DNA from: Nostoc sp. FACHB-152 | GTDB taxonomy: Bacteria > Cyanobacteriota > Cyanobacteriia > Cyanobacteriales > Nostocaceae | DNA: 64,000 bases | Assembly (NCBI RefSeq): GCF_014697475.1 | Contig: NZ_JACJRV010000007.1 | Span: 124,001-188,000 of the forward strand | Reading direction: 5' to 3' | Part shown: one piece after another, positions 56,401 to 63,982 of the stretch | How the letters are laid out: each line of letters starts with the position of its first letter | How positions within the stretch are numbered: the first letter of the stretch is position 1 | Made by a program: the position numbers and the translations under genes | Notes under the pieces: generated by a model | Databases searched by the model: none | The model's input: only the letters and a program-made list of their open reading frames with translations | What the model was told of the DNA's origin: nothing

Positions 56401-56541
56401 TTAGAACAACGCGTACAAGATTTTGAACATGATTCTATTTATCTGCAATTGCAGAATTTAGAACAATCATCAAAAGATTTAAGTAATTATGAATCTAAGC
56501 TTTTAGCTCGTTTACTGGCAAAATATAACCCTTTAAATTAG
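53491..56541 (+). CDS. Large coiled-coil membrane protein of the VWA/tubulin-like operon
   Basis: I start at ATG 53491 (MSKPTILLALDPHSAALCAA). The frame from 53437 adds 18 residues that translate the catactt repeats. The 1016-residue protein has a soluble N-terminal domain (1-380, including LDPHSAALCAAI and YADAFVGFLTLEPETG), a coiled coil (about 475-560), two membrane helices (about 566-588 and 602-626) around a short loop, a second coiled coil (630-720) and a soluble C-terminal domain. I do not recognise the family. It follows the tubulin-like gene by 59 nt. A membrane scaffold for the GTPase is the simplest inference. Confidence 0.75.
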   Translation: MSKPTILLALDPHSAALCAAIKRQLQPLSSVQSHLIEAYTFTWDGQTFGFSNELDKFADASFDLTLINPKQAYISQLSQQFQQGTKELQTTLINLIKSVKQTPEAIATKNAGVEISSWYRIYIMISTCDQRGREVIYELSRLIHWLFSKYFADIPHSLEALLLLPGLFAQARTENYSVAYQFLKELDDKMTQGVVISGSQKRPPFDNCWLIDERIGELSVNLDSYADAFVGFLTLEPETGGLLIGIHTVRGKIGAYSTFGYGELFFPADTVIDRLSAALAADIVMQEFLPQAKLTPEANRQLLLNAKEFVLSEEYNDALQQLERDNGKPVWQDFSPRIDIRPGKVQEYGIELQRAYKQFENKELISSKRTLESCGKQAQAALTKLLDQRINEYADAVTSGLHEAVRLSNILTNPYLELQSDSISDRPENLVTELRAAEAFLDSKLQVTINRENSQNLLNEIFNLKWQRQQLQDTVAETNSEAASQELQKIQEKLQVAVTDYHQAINTEIEQIRQTRLVAIDDARTKAQAAITLAQKQLNSLENQLEIATDQLNELLAEESRFRSLYLIICPAIVAIFLVGGLVLTGLFSQSTLWLLLQNIGVNLFNYLLWGLVTILTYLGLVWLKYSTNIRDRIQKSQKQIKRLESSLKATGIELRRNYNEQLKLEYDLYAQKIRVEVVNHLLKIGKQRTDTLRQALSNFSQIYDILIAQREKASTNYSETRLAVLTNSDIDIYYHQKVLSELPINKFIQEEISRSQSWQISNQEFQNKLLFFARKQFEHLNKLSIGEILKSDLISHNIANVRLNQLYNSAKLLLRLQDGDAHLNPTSQPEINIWVGAKDKEEILRLYSRFSRNLTPFVAEDERNVCVLVRSLGFPAYFLSQIEFYRDCYERNSIGQQNDNIPDLIPEEIGTSKELSMAYETLILGLAFGLVNQDMQGNHQFNGQTLGRDREKISLAFANEFNYQELYGKLEQRVQDFEHDSIYLQLQNLEQSSKDLSNYESKLLARLLAKYNPLN

Positions 56542-56615
56542 CTTTGGTAATGTTTGCTTACCTTCCTCAAGCTTACTATTATTTGAATTGGTATAGCTAT
56601 AGAACAAGTGCAACA

Positions 56616-56654
56616 AGCAGCTGATAATCAGTCTGCCTGATGCTATCAGCTGCT
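56616..56654. terminator. Bidirectional terminator between convergent genes
   Basis: Arms agcagctgata (56616-56626) and tatcagctgct (56644-56654) pair over 11 bp, with AT-rich flanks on both sides (attttaattttt at 56660-56671). It can end the VWA/tubulin-like operon and the minus-strand gene ending at 56676. Confidence 0.65.
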
Positions 56655-56675
56655 ACTGTATTTTAATTTTTAACT

Positions 56676-56915
56676 TTACATCTTGCCGTGTTGCAACACT
56701 TGTTGAAGATGATGGCGGATTTCTTGTGCTTGTTCGATGTCAGACTGGCGTAGTCTTTGGAATAATTCTACACAAGGCTGAGAGTTTGCTTGTTCTGCAT
56801 CTTGGATGTATTGGTCGTATGCTTTAACTGCTTCAGCTTTGTTGTGCAACACGGTGACAAAATCGTATTCCAGGTTGCGAATGGGTTGTTGAGATTGTCC
56901 GTTACCTGTAGTCAT
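56676..56915 (-). CDS. Small conserved helical protein (79 aa)
   Basis: I start at ATG 56913-56915 (MTTGNGQSQQPIRNLEYDFV), with AGGGT about 7 nt upstream; earlier in-frame ATGs exist at 56928-56930 and a longer frame to 56975. The product is highly helical and charged (AYDQYIQDAEQANSQPCVEL, then RQSDIEQAQEIRHHLQQVLQ) and resembles a four-helix ferritin-like fold segment. Small proteins like this are common in cyanobacteria; no function is known. Confidence 0.65.
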   Translation of the reverse strand: MTTGNGQSQQPIRNLEYDFVTVLHNKAEAVKAYDQYIQDAEQANSQPCVELFQRLRQSDIEQAQEIRHHLQQVLQHGKM

Positions 56916-57072
56916 ACTATTTACCCTCATGTAGGTTTCTATTTCATTTCTACCTACCCTACACGAGAGCTTCATCTCCCTAAAAGCGTAGAAAAAAGCA
57001 CAAAGGCTGCGTTAGCAGCCTCAAGTAGAAGTTGAATTTTTCTAACCACAGAGTTACTACATATTGGCTAAT

Positions 57073-57621
57073 TTACACTAGAGGTTTATTCTCATCACAT
57101 TGATGTGAATAGCGAAATTCTAGTTCTTTTTGCTTTTCCCTACCCCCTTGATAGACAATAGGGCAGAATTTGGTATTAGCACTCATGCAGTCCATGTGCG
57201 GTGTTTTGGCACAGACAAGCAATAAACTTCCTAAGATAAATAACAAGCCACAAATTGCAGCTGTTTGAATCCAAGAAATTTCTAAGGCTCCGTGAACAAC
57301 TACTTCTCGCAGAACTGATACAATTGTGACTTCAACTGCTACACCTACAGAAATGCTGTGTTCCTGCAAGTAAATCATTAATAGTCGAAATAACTCGACT
57401 AAAATCAACACAAATAGTATTTTTGCCGTCACGTGTTTGTAGTCTACTGTCTGTGTTATGGCAATAAATATGCCCCATATCTGAATGATCATGACTGCAA
57501 ACAAAGTTAAGCACAAGACAATCACAAGTATGTCTTGAAAAGCTTCCATGTTGCGAACAATTGATTGTCGATCCAGCCAGCGATCGCAAAATAAAAATCG
57601 GCTCTTGAAGCGTTTTTGCAT
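57073..57621 (-). CDS. PsiE-like membrane protein
   Basis: I start at ATG 57619-57621 (MQKRFKSRFLFCDRW), with AGG 9 nt upstream; the longest frame uses TTG 57639. The 182-residue protein has four membrane segments (about residues 28-55, 65-85, 90-110, 122-145) and the PsiE-type segment VEVTIVSVLREVVVHG (about 96-111). PsiE is a phosphate-starvation-linked membrane protein of unknown action. Four Cys in the C-terminal tail (CAKTPHMDCMSANTKFC) are unusual and could bind metal or form disulfides. Confidence 0.7.
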   Translation of the reverse strand: MQKRFKSRFLFCDRWLDRQSIVRNMEAFQDILVIVLCLTLFAVMIIQIWGIFIAITQTVDYKHVTAKILFVLILVELFRLLMIYLQEHSISVGVAVEVTIVSVLREVVVHGALEISWIQTAAICGLLFILGSLLLVCAKTPHMDCMSANTKFCPIVYQGGREKQKELEFRYSHQCDENKPLV

Positions 57622-57704
57622 TGGTATATACCTATCCAATGTTAGACCAAATCAGATAGTCTATCCATTATTCTTATTCTTACCCAATAATTAATATTCG
57701 CGCC

Positions 57705-58631
57705 TCAGCGTGGTTGGTAATTTAAATTTTGTACTTGTTGCAACATTTTTTCGGCATTTTGTTGCCATTGAACATTTCCTTGGGCATGATATAAATCCCT
57801 AGCATATTGAAATAATTGAGCAGATTCAGGATATTTTTTCTGCTGCATAAAAACCAAGCCTGCACCATAATAAGCATTAGGATAATTAGAATTAGCTTCC
57901 GCCGATTTTCTAAAAGAGTCTAATGCTTCTTTTAACTTGTTTTGACTAAACAAAATTGTCCCAATATTGTAGTGCGCTTCTGTATATTTGGGATTAATTT
58001 TAACGGCTTGGCGAAAGGCATTTTTAGCTCTATCAAGTTTGCCTTGCTGTAAATAACATATACCAATGTGATAGTAGGGTTCGGGTGCATTTTTACTATA
58101 TTCTGTAGCTTTTTTAAAAGATGCGATCGCCTTTTCCCAATCTTGTTGCTGTTGTTTAACCAATCCCAAGTTATAGTGAGCAAAACCCAGCTTCGGGTCT
58201 AATTCTACAGCTCGTTGTAAATAATCATTCGCCTGTTGAACATTATTACCTTCTAACAATGCGCCGCCTAAATTGGCAAAAGCTGGCGCAAACTGGGGAT
58301 CGGCTTGAGTTGCTTGATAAAATGCGTCGGCGGCTGGCTTTAATTGCCCGATTTGTCTGTATGCTAACCCTAAATTGTAGTGTGCTGCCGCTAATTTTGG
58401 ATCTAGCTGAATCGCTTTTTGAAAAGAGGCGATCGCATCTTGTACCTTTTGAGCTTGAATTGCTTGCAATCCTTGATTTAACAAGTCTACAGCAGGTTGA
58501 TTATTTGCTTGTGCTAACAGCAAAGCAGACTCAGCCGCAAAAGCTTGAGGAGATAGGAAAAGAATACTACCACCCAATAAGGCAAGATTTATTAGCCCAA
58601 TTATGGGATATTTATAGAATGATAACGTCAT
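57705..58631 (-). CDS. Exported TPR-repeat protein
   Basis: The 308-residue protein has a signal peptide (1-33, ends PQAFAAES) and about seven TPR units (about residues 47-300), for example AIASFQKAIQLDPKLAAAHY and AKNAFRQAVKINPKYTEAHY. Such periplasmic or thylakoid-lumen TPR proteins act as scaffolds for complex assembly; the target is unknown. ATG 58629-58631. Confidence 0.85.
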   Translation of the reverse strand: MTLSFYKYPIIGLINLALLGGSILFLSPQAFAAESALLLAQANNQPAVDLLNQGLQAIQAQKVQDAIASFQKAIQLDPKLAAAHYNLGLAYRQIGQLKPAADAFYQATQADPQFAPAFANLGGALLEGNNVQQANDYLQRAVELDPKLGFAHYNLGLVKQQQQDWEKAIASFKKATEYSKNAPEPYYHIGICYLQQGKLDRAKNAFRQAVKINPKYTEAHYNIGTILFSQNKLKEALDSFRKSAEANSNYPNAYYGAGLVFMQQKKYPESAQLFQYARDLYHAQGNVQWQQNAEKMLQQVQNLNYQPR

Positions 58632-58638
58632 TTATTTA

Positions 58639-58661
58639 AAGCAATCCTATTTGGTTTTTAA
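58639..58661. repeat. Solo end of the MITE-like family
   Basis: aagcaatcctatttggttttt matches the first 20 or so bases of the ends at 10602 and 15706 (atagcaatcctatttgattt). No partner end was found nearby. The rest of 58662-58990 is AT-rich without clear features. Confidence 0.4.
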
Positions 58662-58998
58662 ACTACTCGTGGGAATAGAGAATAGAGTGTAGATTGGTTT
58701 GTCACTCCTAAACGGACTGCTATCTTCAACTTTCAAGAGTTTATAACGGTTCTCAATCATATTAGGTATATCCTAATCTCTAGCCTTTAGCCTCTAACCT
58801 CTAAAACGCTTTGAGGTTTAACAAATATTTTAGAATCTGCATTAAAATTTGGCTTACTTAACTTTTCTTAAGCTAAATCTTACGACACACTACAATTTTT
58901 TTAGCATCAGATTAAAGGGAGGATAATTACAAGTTAAAGCAGGGATCATTCTCCTGGCAGAGAACGGATATGTATCCCTGAAACATACAGGTAGTGCA

Positions 58999-59027
58999 GG
59001 TAAGAACAACTTACCGCAGGAGAGGTT
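58999..59027 (+). promoter_or_regulatory. Leader hairpin next to the EF-G-like gene's ribosome binding site
   Basis: ggtaag (58999-59004), loop aacaa, cttacc (59010-59015) form a 6-bp stem ending 4 nt before the caggagagg Shine-Dalgarno (59018-59026). Such placement can modulate ribosome access. Confidence 0.4.
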
Positions 59028-59029
59028 GT

Positions 59030-61069
59030 ATGAACGAAAAAGTAATGTCGGGTTCGCGGAACGTTGCAATTGTCGGCCCTTATTTAAGCGGAAAAACTAC
59101 CTTACTAGAAAGCCTATTATTTGTGACTGGGGCGATTTCTCGCAAAGGCAGTGTGAAAGAAGGTAATACAGTCGGAGATAGTGCAGCAGAATCGCGCGAT
59201 CGCCAAATGTCTGTAGAAGTGAGTGCAGCCAGCACCGACTATAACGGAACTCGCTTTACCTTTATTGACTGTCCAGGCAGCGTCGAATTTGCCCAAGAAA
59301 CCTACAATGCTTTGATGGGAGTTGATGCAGCAATTGTAGTTTGCGAACCCACACGCGATCGCGTCCTCACGCTTGCTCCTCTATTTAAATTCCTAGACGA
59401 TGGGGAAATTCCCCATCTTGTCTTTGTGAACAAAATGGATCGGGCAAATATTCATGTTTTAGAAACATTACACGCCCTCAAAGCAGTTTCTAGCCGTCCT
59501 TTGGTCGCGCACCAATACCCCATTATGCAAGGGGAACAACTCACTGGCTTTATTGATATGGTCAGCGAACAAGCCTATCAATATCATTCCGGTGCGCCAG
59601 CCGATCAAATACCTTTCCCCGAACATCTTAAAGAAGAAGAACATACAGCACGAGCCGAAATGCTCGAAGCTTTAGCCAATTTTGACGACCACTTACTCGA
59701 AGAACTATTAGAAGATATTGAACCACCCCAAGAAGAAATTATTAAAGATTTAAAAATGGAATTAGGGGCAGATTTAGTAGTCCCCGTCTTCTTTGGTGTT
59801 GCAGAACAAGATTATGGCGTTAGACCTCTATTAGAAGCACTACTACGAGAAGCACCTGAACCCGAAATTACAGCAGAACGCCGCTTAAAAGGCATAACCA
59901 ACAAAGCACCTTTAGCTCAGGTATTAAAAACTTATTACACCCCTCAAGGTGGCAAACTTTCCCTCGTGCGCGTTTGGCAAGGCACATTAACCGATGGTAT
60001 CGTCCTCAACGGTGTGCGGGCGGGCGGACTTTATCGCCTTATGGGACAACAGCAGCAGTCTATAAATGAAGCTGTGGCTGGAGAAATAATTGCTTTAAGC
60101 CGAATGGAAGGTATTAAAACTGGCGATACCCTCTCTACACAATCAGCGAAGGAATTAGCAAAAGCAGAACAGTTAGAACCAGTCTATGCCTTAGCTATCA
60201 CACCCGAAAAACGCAACGATGAAGTAAAACTCAGCAGTGCTATCACCAAGCTATTAGAAGAAGATTCATCTTTGGCTTGGGAACAACATGGCGACACCCA
60301 CGAAGTTATTCTTTGGGGTCAAGGTGAGATTCACTTGCAAGTCGCCCTAGACAGACTGCGCCGCAAATATAACTTGCCAATGACGACCCATCTACCGCAA
60401 GTACCTTATAAAGAAACAATTCGTAAACCTGTAACCTCAGTACATGGGCGTTACAAACACCAAAGCGGTGGACATGGACAGTTTGGTGACGTTTTCTTGG
60501 ATATCAAACCCCTACCACGTGGCGAAGGCTTCAACTTTAACGAAACTATTGTTGGTGGCGTAGTTCCCAGACAGTATATTCCTGGCGTAGAAATAGGTGT
60601 ACGGGAATTTCTCGCGCACGGGCCTTTAGGCTTCCCAGTTGTGGATGTAGCGGTGACACTCACCAACGGTTCTTATCACAACGTTGATAGTTCTGAACAA
60701 GCCTTTAAACAAGCTGCACGTTTAGCAATGCAAACAGGGATATTCCAAGCACAACCCACCCTGTTAGAACCAATTTTGCGGGTGCGAGTCACAACACCAA
60801 GCGAATTTACAGCTAAAGTGCTGCAACTGCTGAGTGGTAGACGGGGACAAATTCTCGGTTATGAGGGCAGACAAGATTGGCAAGGTTGGGATAATATTTC
60901 TGCCTACTTGCCGCAAGCAGAGATGCAGAATTTTATTGTAGAGTTGCGATCGCTCACATTAGGTGTTGGTTCCTTCCATTGGGAATATGACCATCTCCAA
61001 GAAGTACCAGAAAAACTTGCCGAGCGTATTTTGACTACCAATAATGGCAACGGTAACGGTCAGAAATAA
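59030..61069 (+). CDS. EF-G paralogue without the catalytic histidine
   Basis: I start at ATG 59030 (MNEKVMSGSRNVAIVG), with GGAGAGG 7 nt upstream; the longest frame starts at 58994. The 679-residue protein has all EF-G domains: G domain with P-loop GPYLSGKTT (about 16-24), a G3 motif DCPGSVEF (80-87) and G4 NKMD, then domains II to V (for example the domain IV region HGRYKHQSGGHGQFGDVFLD). The canonical G3 DTPGHVDF has become DCPGSVEF, so the His that activates hydrolysis is Ser84. Switch I, normally RGITI, reads RQMSVE. EF-G-like proteins of this kind are known as a separate paralogue group; a role in canonical translocation is unlikely without the His. Confidence 0.88.
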   Translation: MNEKVMSGSRNVAIVGPYLSGKTTLLESLLFVTGAISRKGSVKEGNTVGDSAAESRDRQMSVEVSAASTDYNGTRFTFIDCPGSVEFAQETYNALMGVDAAIVVCEPTRDRVLTLAPLFKFLDDGEIPHLVFVNKMDRANIHVLETLHALKAVSSRPLVAHQYPIMQGEQLTGFIDMVSEQAYQYHSGAPADQIPFPEHLKEEEHTARAEMLEALANFDDHLLEELLEDIEPPQEEIIKDLKMELGADLVVPVFFGVAEQDYGVRPLLEALLREAPEPEITAERRLKGITNKAPLAQVLKTYYTPQGGKLSLVRVWQGTLTDGIVLNGVRAGGLYRLMGQQQQSINEAVAGEIIALSRMEGIKTGDTLSTQSAKELAKAEQLEPVYALAITPEKRNDEVKLSSAITKLLEEDSSLAWEQHGDTHEVILWGQGEIHLQVALDRLRRKYNLPMTTHLPQVPYKETIRKPVTSVHGRYKHQSGGHGQFGDVFLDIKPLPRGEGFNFNETIVGGVVPRQYIPGVEIGVREFLAHGPLGFPVVDVAVTLTNGSYHNVDSSEQAFKQAARLAMQTGIFQAQPTLLEPILRVRVTTPSEFTAKVLQLLSGRRGQILGYEGRQDWQGWDNISAYLPQAEMQNFIVELRSLTLGVGSFHWEYDHLQEVPEKLAERILTTNNGNGNGQK

Positions 61070-61084
61070 GACATTCTCCTACAT

Positions 61085-61113
61085 ATAGAGACGTAGCAAT
61101 GCTACGTCTCTAC
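61085..61113. repeat. 29-bp dispersed palindrome, copy 3
   Basis: tagagacgtagca (61086-61098) and tgctacgtctcta (61100-61112), perfect 13-bp arms, between convergent genes. See 7658-7686 and 17382-17410. Confidence 0.85.
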
Positions 61114-61127
61114 CAACCAATTTGTGA

Positions 61128-61568
61128 TCATTCCTCTCCACCACCAACACCAAGATTAATATCAAACCCATCAGCACCATTAATATTAGTGCCAATCATC
61201 ACCGCACCATCAACTTGAACGTTATATAACTTCGCATCGCTCAAATTAGCATTGGTCAGATTAGCGTTATCAAAACTAGCACCAGTGGCGAATGCTGCTT
61301 GAAGATTAGCTGACTGTAAATTTGCACCGCTTAAATCAGCCCCTTCTAAGTTCGCCCCTTCTAAATTTGCACCTTTTAAATTCGCATTCCGCAAATCCAC
61401 ACCTATCAGGTGAGCATTTTTGAGATTTGCACCTGCTAAATTACAGCCAGAACATTCTCTAGTTTCCTGCAAGCGTCGCACCAAATTGTGATTTTCTGCT
61501 TTGACGGGACTAATAGTGGCTAAAGAAAGTGTACTTAAAGCTGCGGCTGTCAAAAATATCGCTTTCAT
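61128..61568 (-). CDS. Exported pentapeptide-repeat protein
   Basis: The 146-residue protein has a signal peptide (1-24, ends SPVKA) and about 16 pentapeptide repeats (about residues 40-133; pattern A(N/D)LxG, such as GANLKNAHLIGVDLRNANLK). These form a right-handed square beta helix. A CSGC motif precedes the repeats (residues 39-42) and may be a disulfide. Exported to periplasm or thylakoid lumen; function unknown. ATG 61566-61568. Confidence 0.88.
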   Translation of the reverse strand: MKAIFLTAAALSTLSLATISPVKAENHNLVRRLQETRECSGCNLAGANLKNAHLIGVDLRNANLKGANLEGANLEGADLSGANLQSANLQAAFATGASFDNANLTNANLSDAKLYNVQVDGAVMIGTNINGADGFDINLGVGGGEE

Positions 61569-61990
61569 AATTATTGGCTTCTGAAGGTATCAGAAGAGGT
61601 GAACTACTTATTTGCTACTACTCCATTGTCTTCAATTCCAGAATTCTCACCTCGGACTATAGGTATAAATTTTAAGGTCAAATTCTCAGTGGAGTACTAT
61701 TACTTAAGCCGTAGCAAAGTTCACCAATTTGTTATTAATATCCTTTTGACTGTAGCCAGTTGCGTAAAGCAACAGATCATGTTCTCTTTTAACAGTATGT
61801 AATTATCAATTTGTTAACAGCTATAACCCTGCACATTTAGTCCAAGTCTGAGATTAATAACTCTCAAGTTAGATGTTTTTTAGTTTTTAAGTATTTATAA
61901 CTATTGCATCTTTCTTAAATCAGAATTATTCTGATTTACATCAGTAAAATTTTATTAACCGTCCCCACATCAACCGCTTACGAGGTAAAT
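61569..61990. other. Gene-free stretch, 422 bp
   Basis: AT-rich shared upstream region of the divergent pentapeptide and peroxiredoxin genes. It contains a 67-codon plus-strand frame with no ribosome binding site, judged spurious. tcagaattattctgattt... (61920-61937) is a short inverted repeat. Promoters for both genes should lie here but no consensus was clear. Confidence 0.5.
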
Positions 61991-62536
61991 ATGGTTATTC
62001 AAAGAGTTCCCAACGTTGTATTCAAAACCCGTGTTCGTGATGAGTCTATACCAGGGCCAAATCCTTACCGTTGGCAAGACCTCACCACTCAAGATATTTT
62101 TAGTGGTAAGCGTATTGTAGTTTTCTCGTTACCTGGGGCTTTTACTCCTACCTGCTCTACCTCGCACTTGCCACGCTACGAAGAACTATATGATGAATTT
62201 AAAGCTTTAGGCATTGATCAAATAATTTGTATATCTGTAAATGATGCCTTTGTGATGTTCCAATGGGGTAAGCAGCAAGGCGCGAAAAATGTATTCTTGC
62301 TTCCCGATGGTAATGGCGAGTTCACCCGCAAAATGGGTATGCTAGTTGATAAGTCCAATTTAGGTTTTGGAATGCGCTCTTGGCGTTACTCAATGGTGGT
62401 TGATGACTGCAAAATTGAAAAGTTTTTCATTGAGGAAGGCCACATAGACAATTGCCCTACCGATCCGTTTGAAGTTTCCGATGCAGATACAATGCTGGCT
62501 TACTTAAAAGCAGCTAAGAAACCTGTTGGTGTGTAA
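61991..62536 (+). CDS. Peroxiredoxin (Prx5/type II-like)
   Basis: The 181-residue thiol peroxidase reduces peroxides with a peroxidatic Cys55 in [14 protein letters not shown]. The length, [13 protein letters not shown] opening and GDxxxxRMGM-type segment ([17 protein letters not shown]) fit the Prx5/type II group; a second Cys at about 134 (DDCKIEKF) and Cys near 153 (DNCPTD) could act in resolution. It lies 93 nt upstream of gor, so glutathione/glutaredoxin is a likely reductant. ATG 61991 has GAGG upstream. Confidence 0.88.
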   Translation: MVIQRVPNVVFKTRVRDESIPGPNPYRWQDLTTQDIFSGKRIVVFSLPGAFTPTCSTSHLPRYEELYDEFKALGIDQIICISVNDAFVMFQWGKQQGAKNVFLLPDGNGEFTRKMGMLVDKSNLGFGMRSWRYSMVVDDCKIEKFFIEEGHIDNCPTDPFEVSDADTMLAYLKAAKKPVGV

Positions 62537-62556
62537 CTAGATAATTCGTAATTGAT

Positions 62557-62600
62557 AATACGTAATTCGTAATTGTGAGTTTAATTACGAATTACGTATT
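62557..62600. repeat. 18-bp perfect inverted repeat between prx and gor
   Basis: aatacgtaattcgtaatt (62557-62574) and aattacgaattacgtatt (62583-62600) pair perfectly around an 8-nt loop. It could attenuate transcription into gor or be a small dispersed repeat (gtaattcgtaatt units occur upstream too). Confidence 0.7.
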
Positions 62601-62629
62601 ACGCATTAGTAATTCTTCATGAGGGATAC

Positions 62630-63982
62630 ATGACCTACGATTTTGACTTATTCGTGATTGGGGCAGGTTCTGGAGGAATAGCCACCGCCAGACGGGCCGC
62701 AGAATATGGTGCGAAAGTTGGCATTGCCGAGTTCGACCGTCTAGGTGGAACCTGTGTCAATCGTGGCTGTGTCCCGAAAAAATTGATGGTCTATGCCTCT
62801 CATTTTCCTGATTTGTTTGAAGAAGCGCAAGGTTATGGCTGGAGTCCAGTCGAGAGTTCTATAGATTGGGAAAAGATGATTACGGCGGTTAACAATGAAG
62901 TGAATCGCCTCAATGGTATTTACCAACGGATGTTGGATAATTCTAAGGTTGAGGTTTTGCAGGGATACGGCAAATTTATTGACCCACATACTATTATGGT
63001 TGGGGAGCGTCAAATCACAGCAGATAAAGTACTAATTGCCGTTGGCGGGAAACCTTTCAAACCCAACATTTTAGGAATTGAACACGCCATCACTTCCGAT
63101 GATATTTTTCACCTGAAAGAACAGCCCAAACGAATCGTAATTTTAGGAGGAGGTTACATTGGTTGCGAGTTTGCCTGCATCCTCAATGGGATGGGTACTG
63201 AAGTTACTCAGGTAATTCGTGGCGGTAGAATTTTACGTGGTTTTGATGAAGACATCCGCACCGAAATTCAGCAAGGAATGATTAACCACGGTATTAAGAT
63301 TCTCGATAACAGTGAACTAATTGCAATTGAGAAAAGTGCAGAAGGTGTAAAGGTTACTGTTAAAGAAAGTGGCGATAAAGTAGAGACAGTAGTTGCTGAT
63401 GCTGTCAGTTTAGCTGCGGTTGGTCGCAAACCCAACACCCAAAACCTCGGCTTAGAAAACACTAATGTCAAGCATCGGGATGGGGCGATTCTTGTTGATC
63501 AGTATAGTCGCACCCATGAAGAAAATATCTTTGCGGTGGGAGATTGTACGAATAAAGTTAATCTTACCCCAGTAGCGATTAATGAAGGTCGGGCATTGGC
63601 AGATACGGTATTTGGCAACAAGCCCCGCGTTATGAGTTATGAAAATATCCCTACAGCTGTCTTTACCACACCAGAAGCTGCAACTGTTGGTTTAACTGAA
63701 GCCGAAGCTAGAGAGAAATATGGTGATGCGGTAAAAATTTATAAATCGCGCTTCCGCCCCATGTATTATACTCTGCCAGGAAAAGACGAAAAAACGATGA
63801 TGAAGCTGATAGTTGATCAGAATACTGATAAAGTCTTAGGCGCACACATGGTTGGTAGTAGTGCTGCCGAGATTATTCAGGGCGTGGCGATCGCTGTTAA
63901 GATGGGTGCTACCAAAGCTGATTTTGATGCCACTGTGGGTATCCATCCTAGTTCAGCTGAAGAATTTGTCACTATGCGCTAG
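62630..63982 (+). CDS. gor: Glutathione reductase
   Basis: The 450-residue flavoenzyme reduces glutathione disulfide with NADPH. An FAD-binding GAGSGG (11-16) opens the protein. The redox disulfide is Cys42-Cys47 in GGTCVNRGCVPKK. The NAD(P) domain has GGGYIGCEFA and downstream Arg residues (VIRGGRILRGFD) of the NADPH type. The catalytic His-Glu pair is in GIHPSSAEEFV at the C-terminus. ATG 62630 has GAGGG about 8 nt upstream. It follows the peroxiredoxin gene; together they form a thiol-based peroxide defence unit. Confidence 0.93.
   Translation: MTYDFDLFVIGAGSGGIATARRAAEYGAKVGIAEFDRLGGTCVNRGCVPKKLMVYASHFPDLFEEAQGYGWSPVESSIDWEKMITAVNNEVNRLNGIYQRMLDNSKVEVLQGYGKFIDPHTIMVGERQITADKVLIAVGGKPFKPNILGIEHAITSDDIFHLKEQPKRIVILGGGYIGCEFACILNGMGTEVTQVIRGGRILRGFDEDIRTEIQQGMINHGIKILDNSELIAIEKSAEGVKVTVKESGDKVETVVADAVSLAAVGRKPNTQNLGLENTNVKHRDGAILVDQYSRTHEENIFAVGDCTNKVNLTPVAINEGRALADTVFGNKPRVMSYENIPTAVFTTPEAATVGLTEAEAREKYGDAVKIYKSRFRPMYYTLPGKDEKTMMKLIVDQNTDKVLGAHMVGSSAAEIIQGVAIAVKMGATKADFDATVGIHPSSAEEFVTMR

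Noticed and set aside
58259-58639. 126-residue plus-strand frame
   Set aside because: Antisense to the TPR protein; arises from the repeat composition.
61599-61802. 67-residue plus-strand frame
   Set aside because: No ribosome binding site, lies in an AT-rich divergent promoter region.
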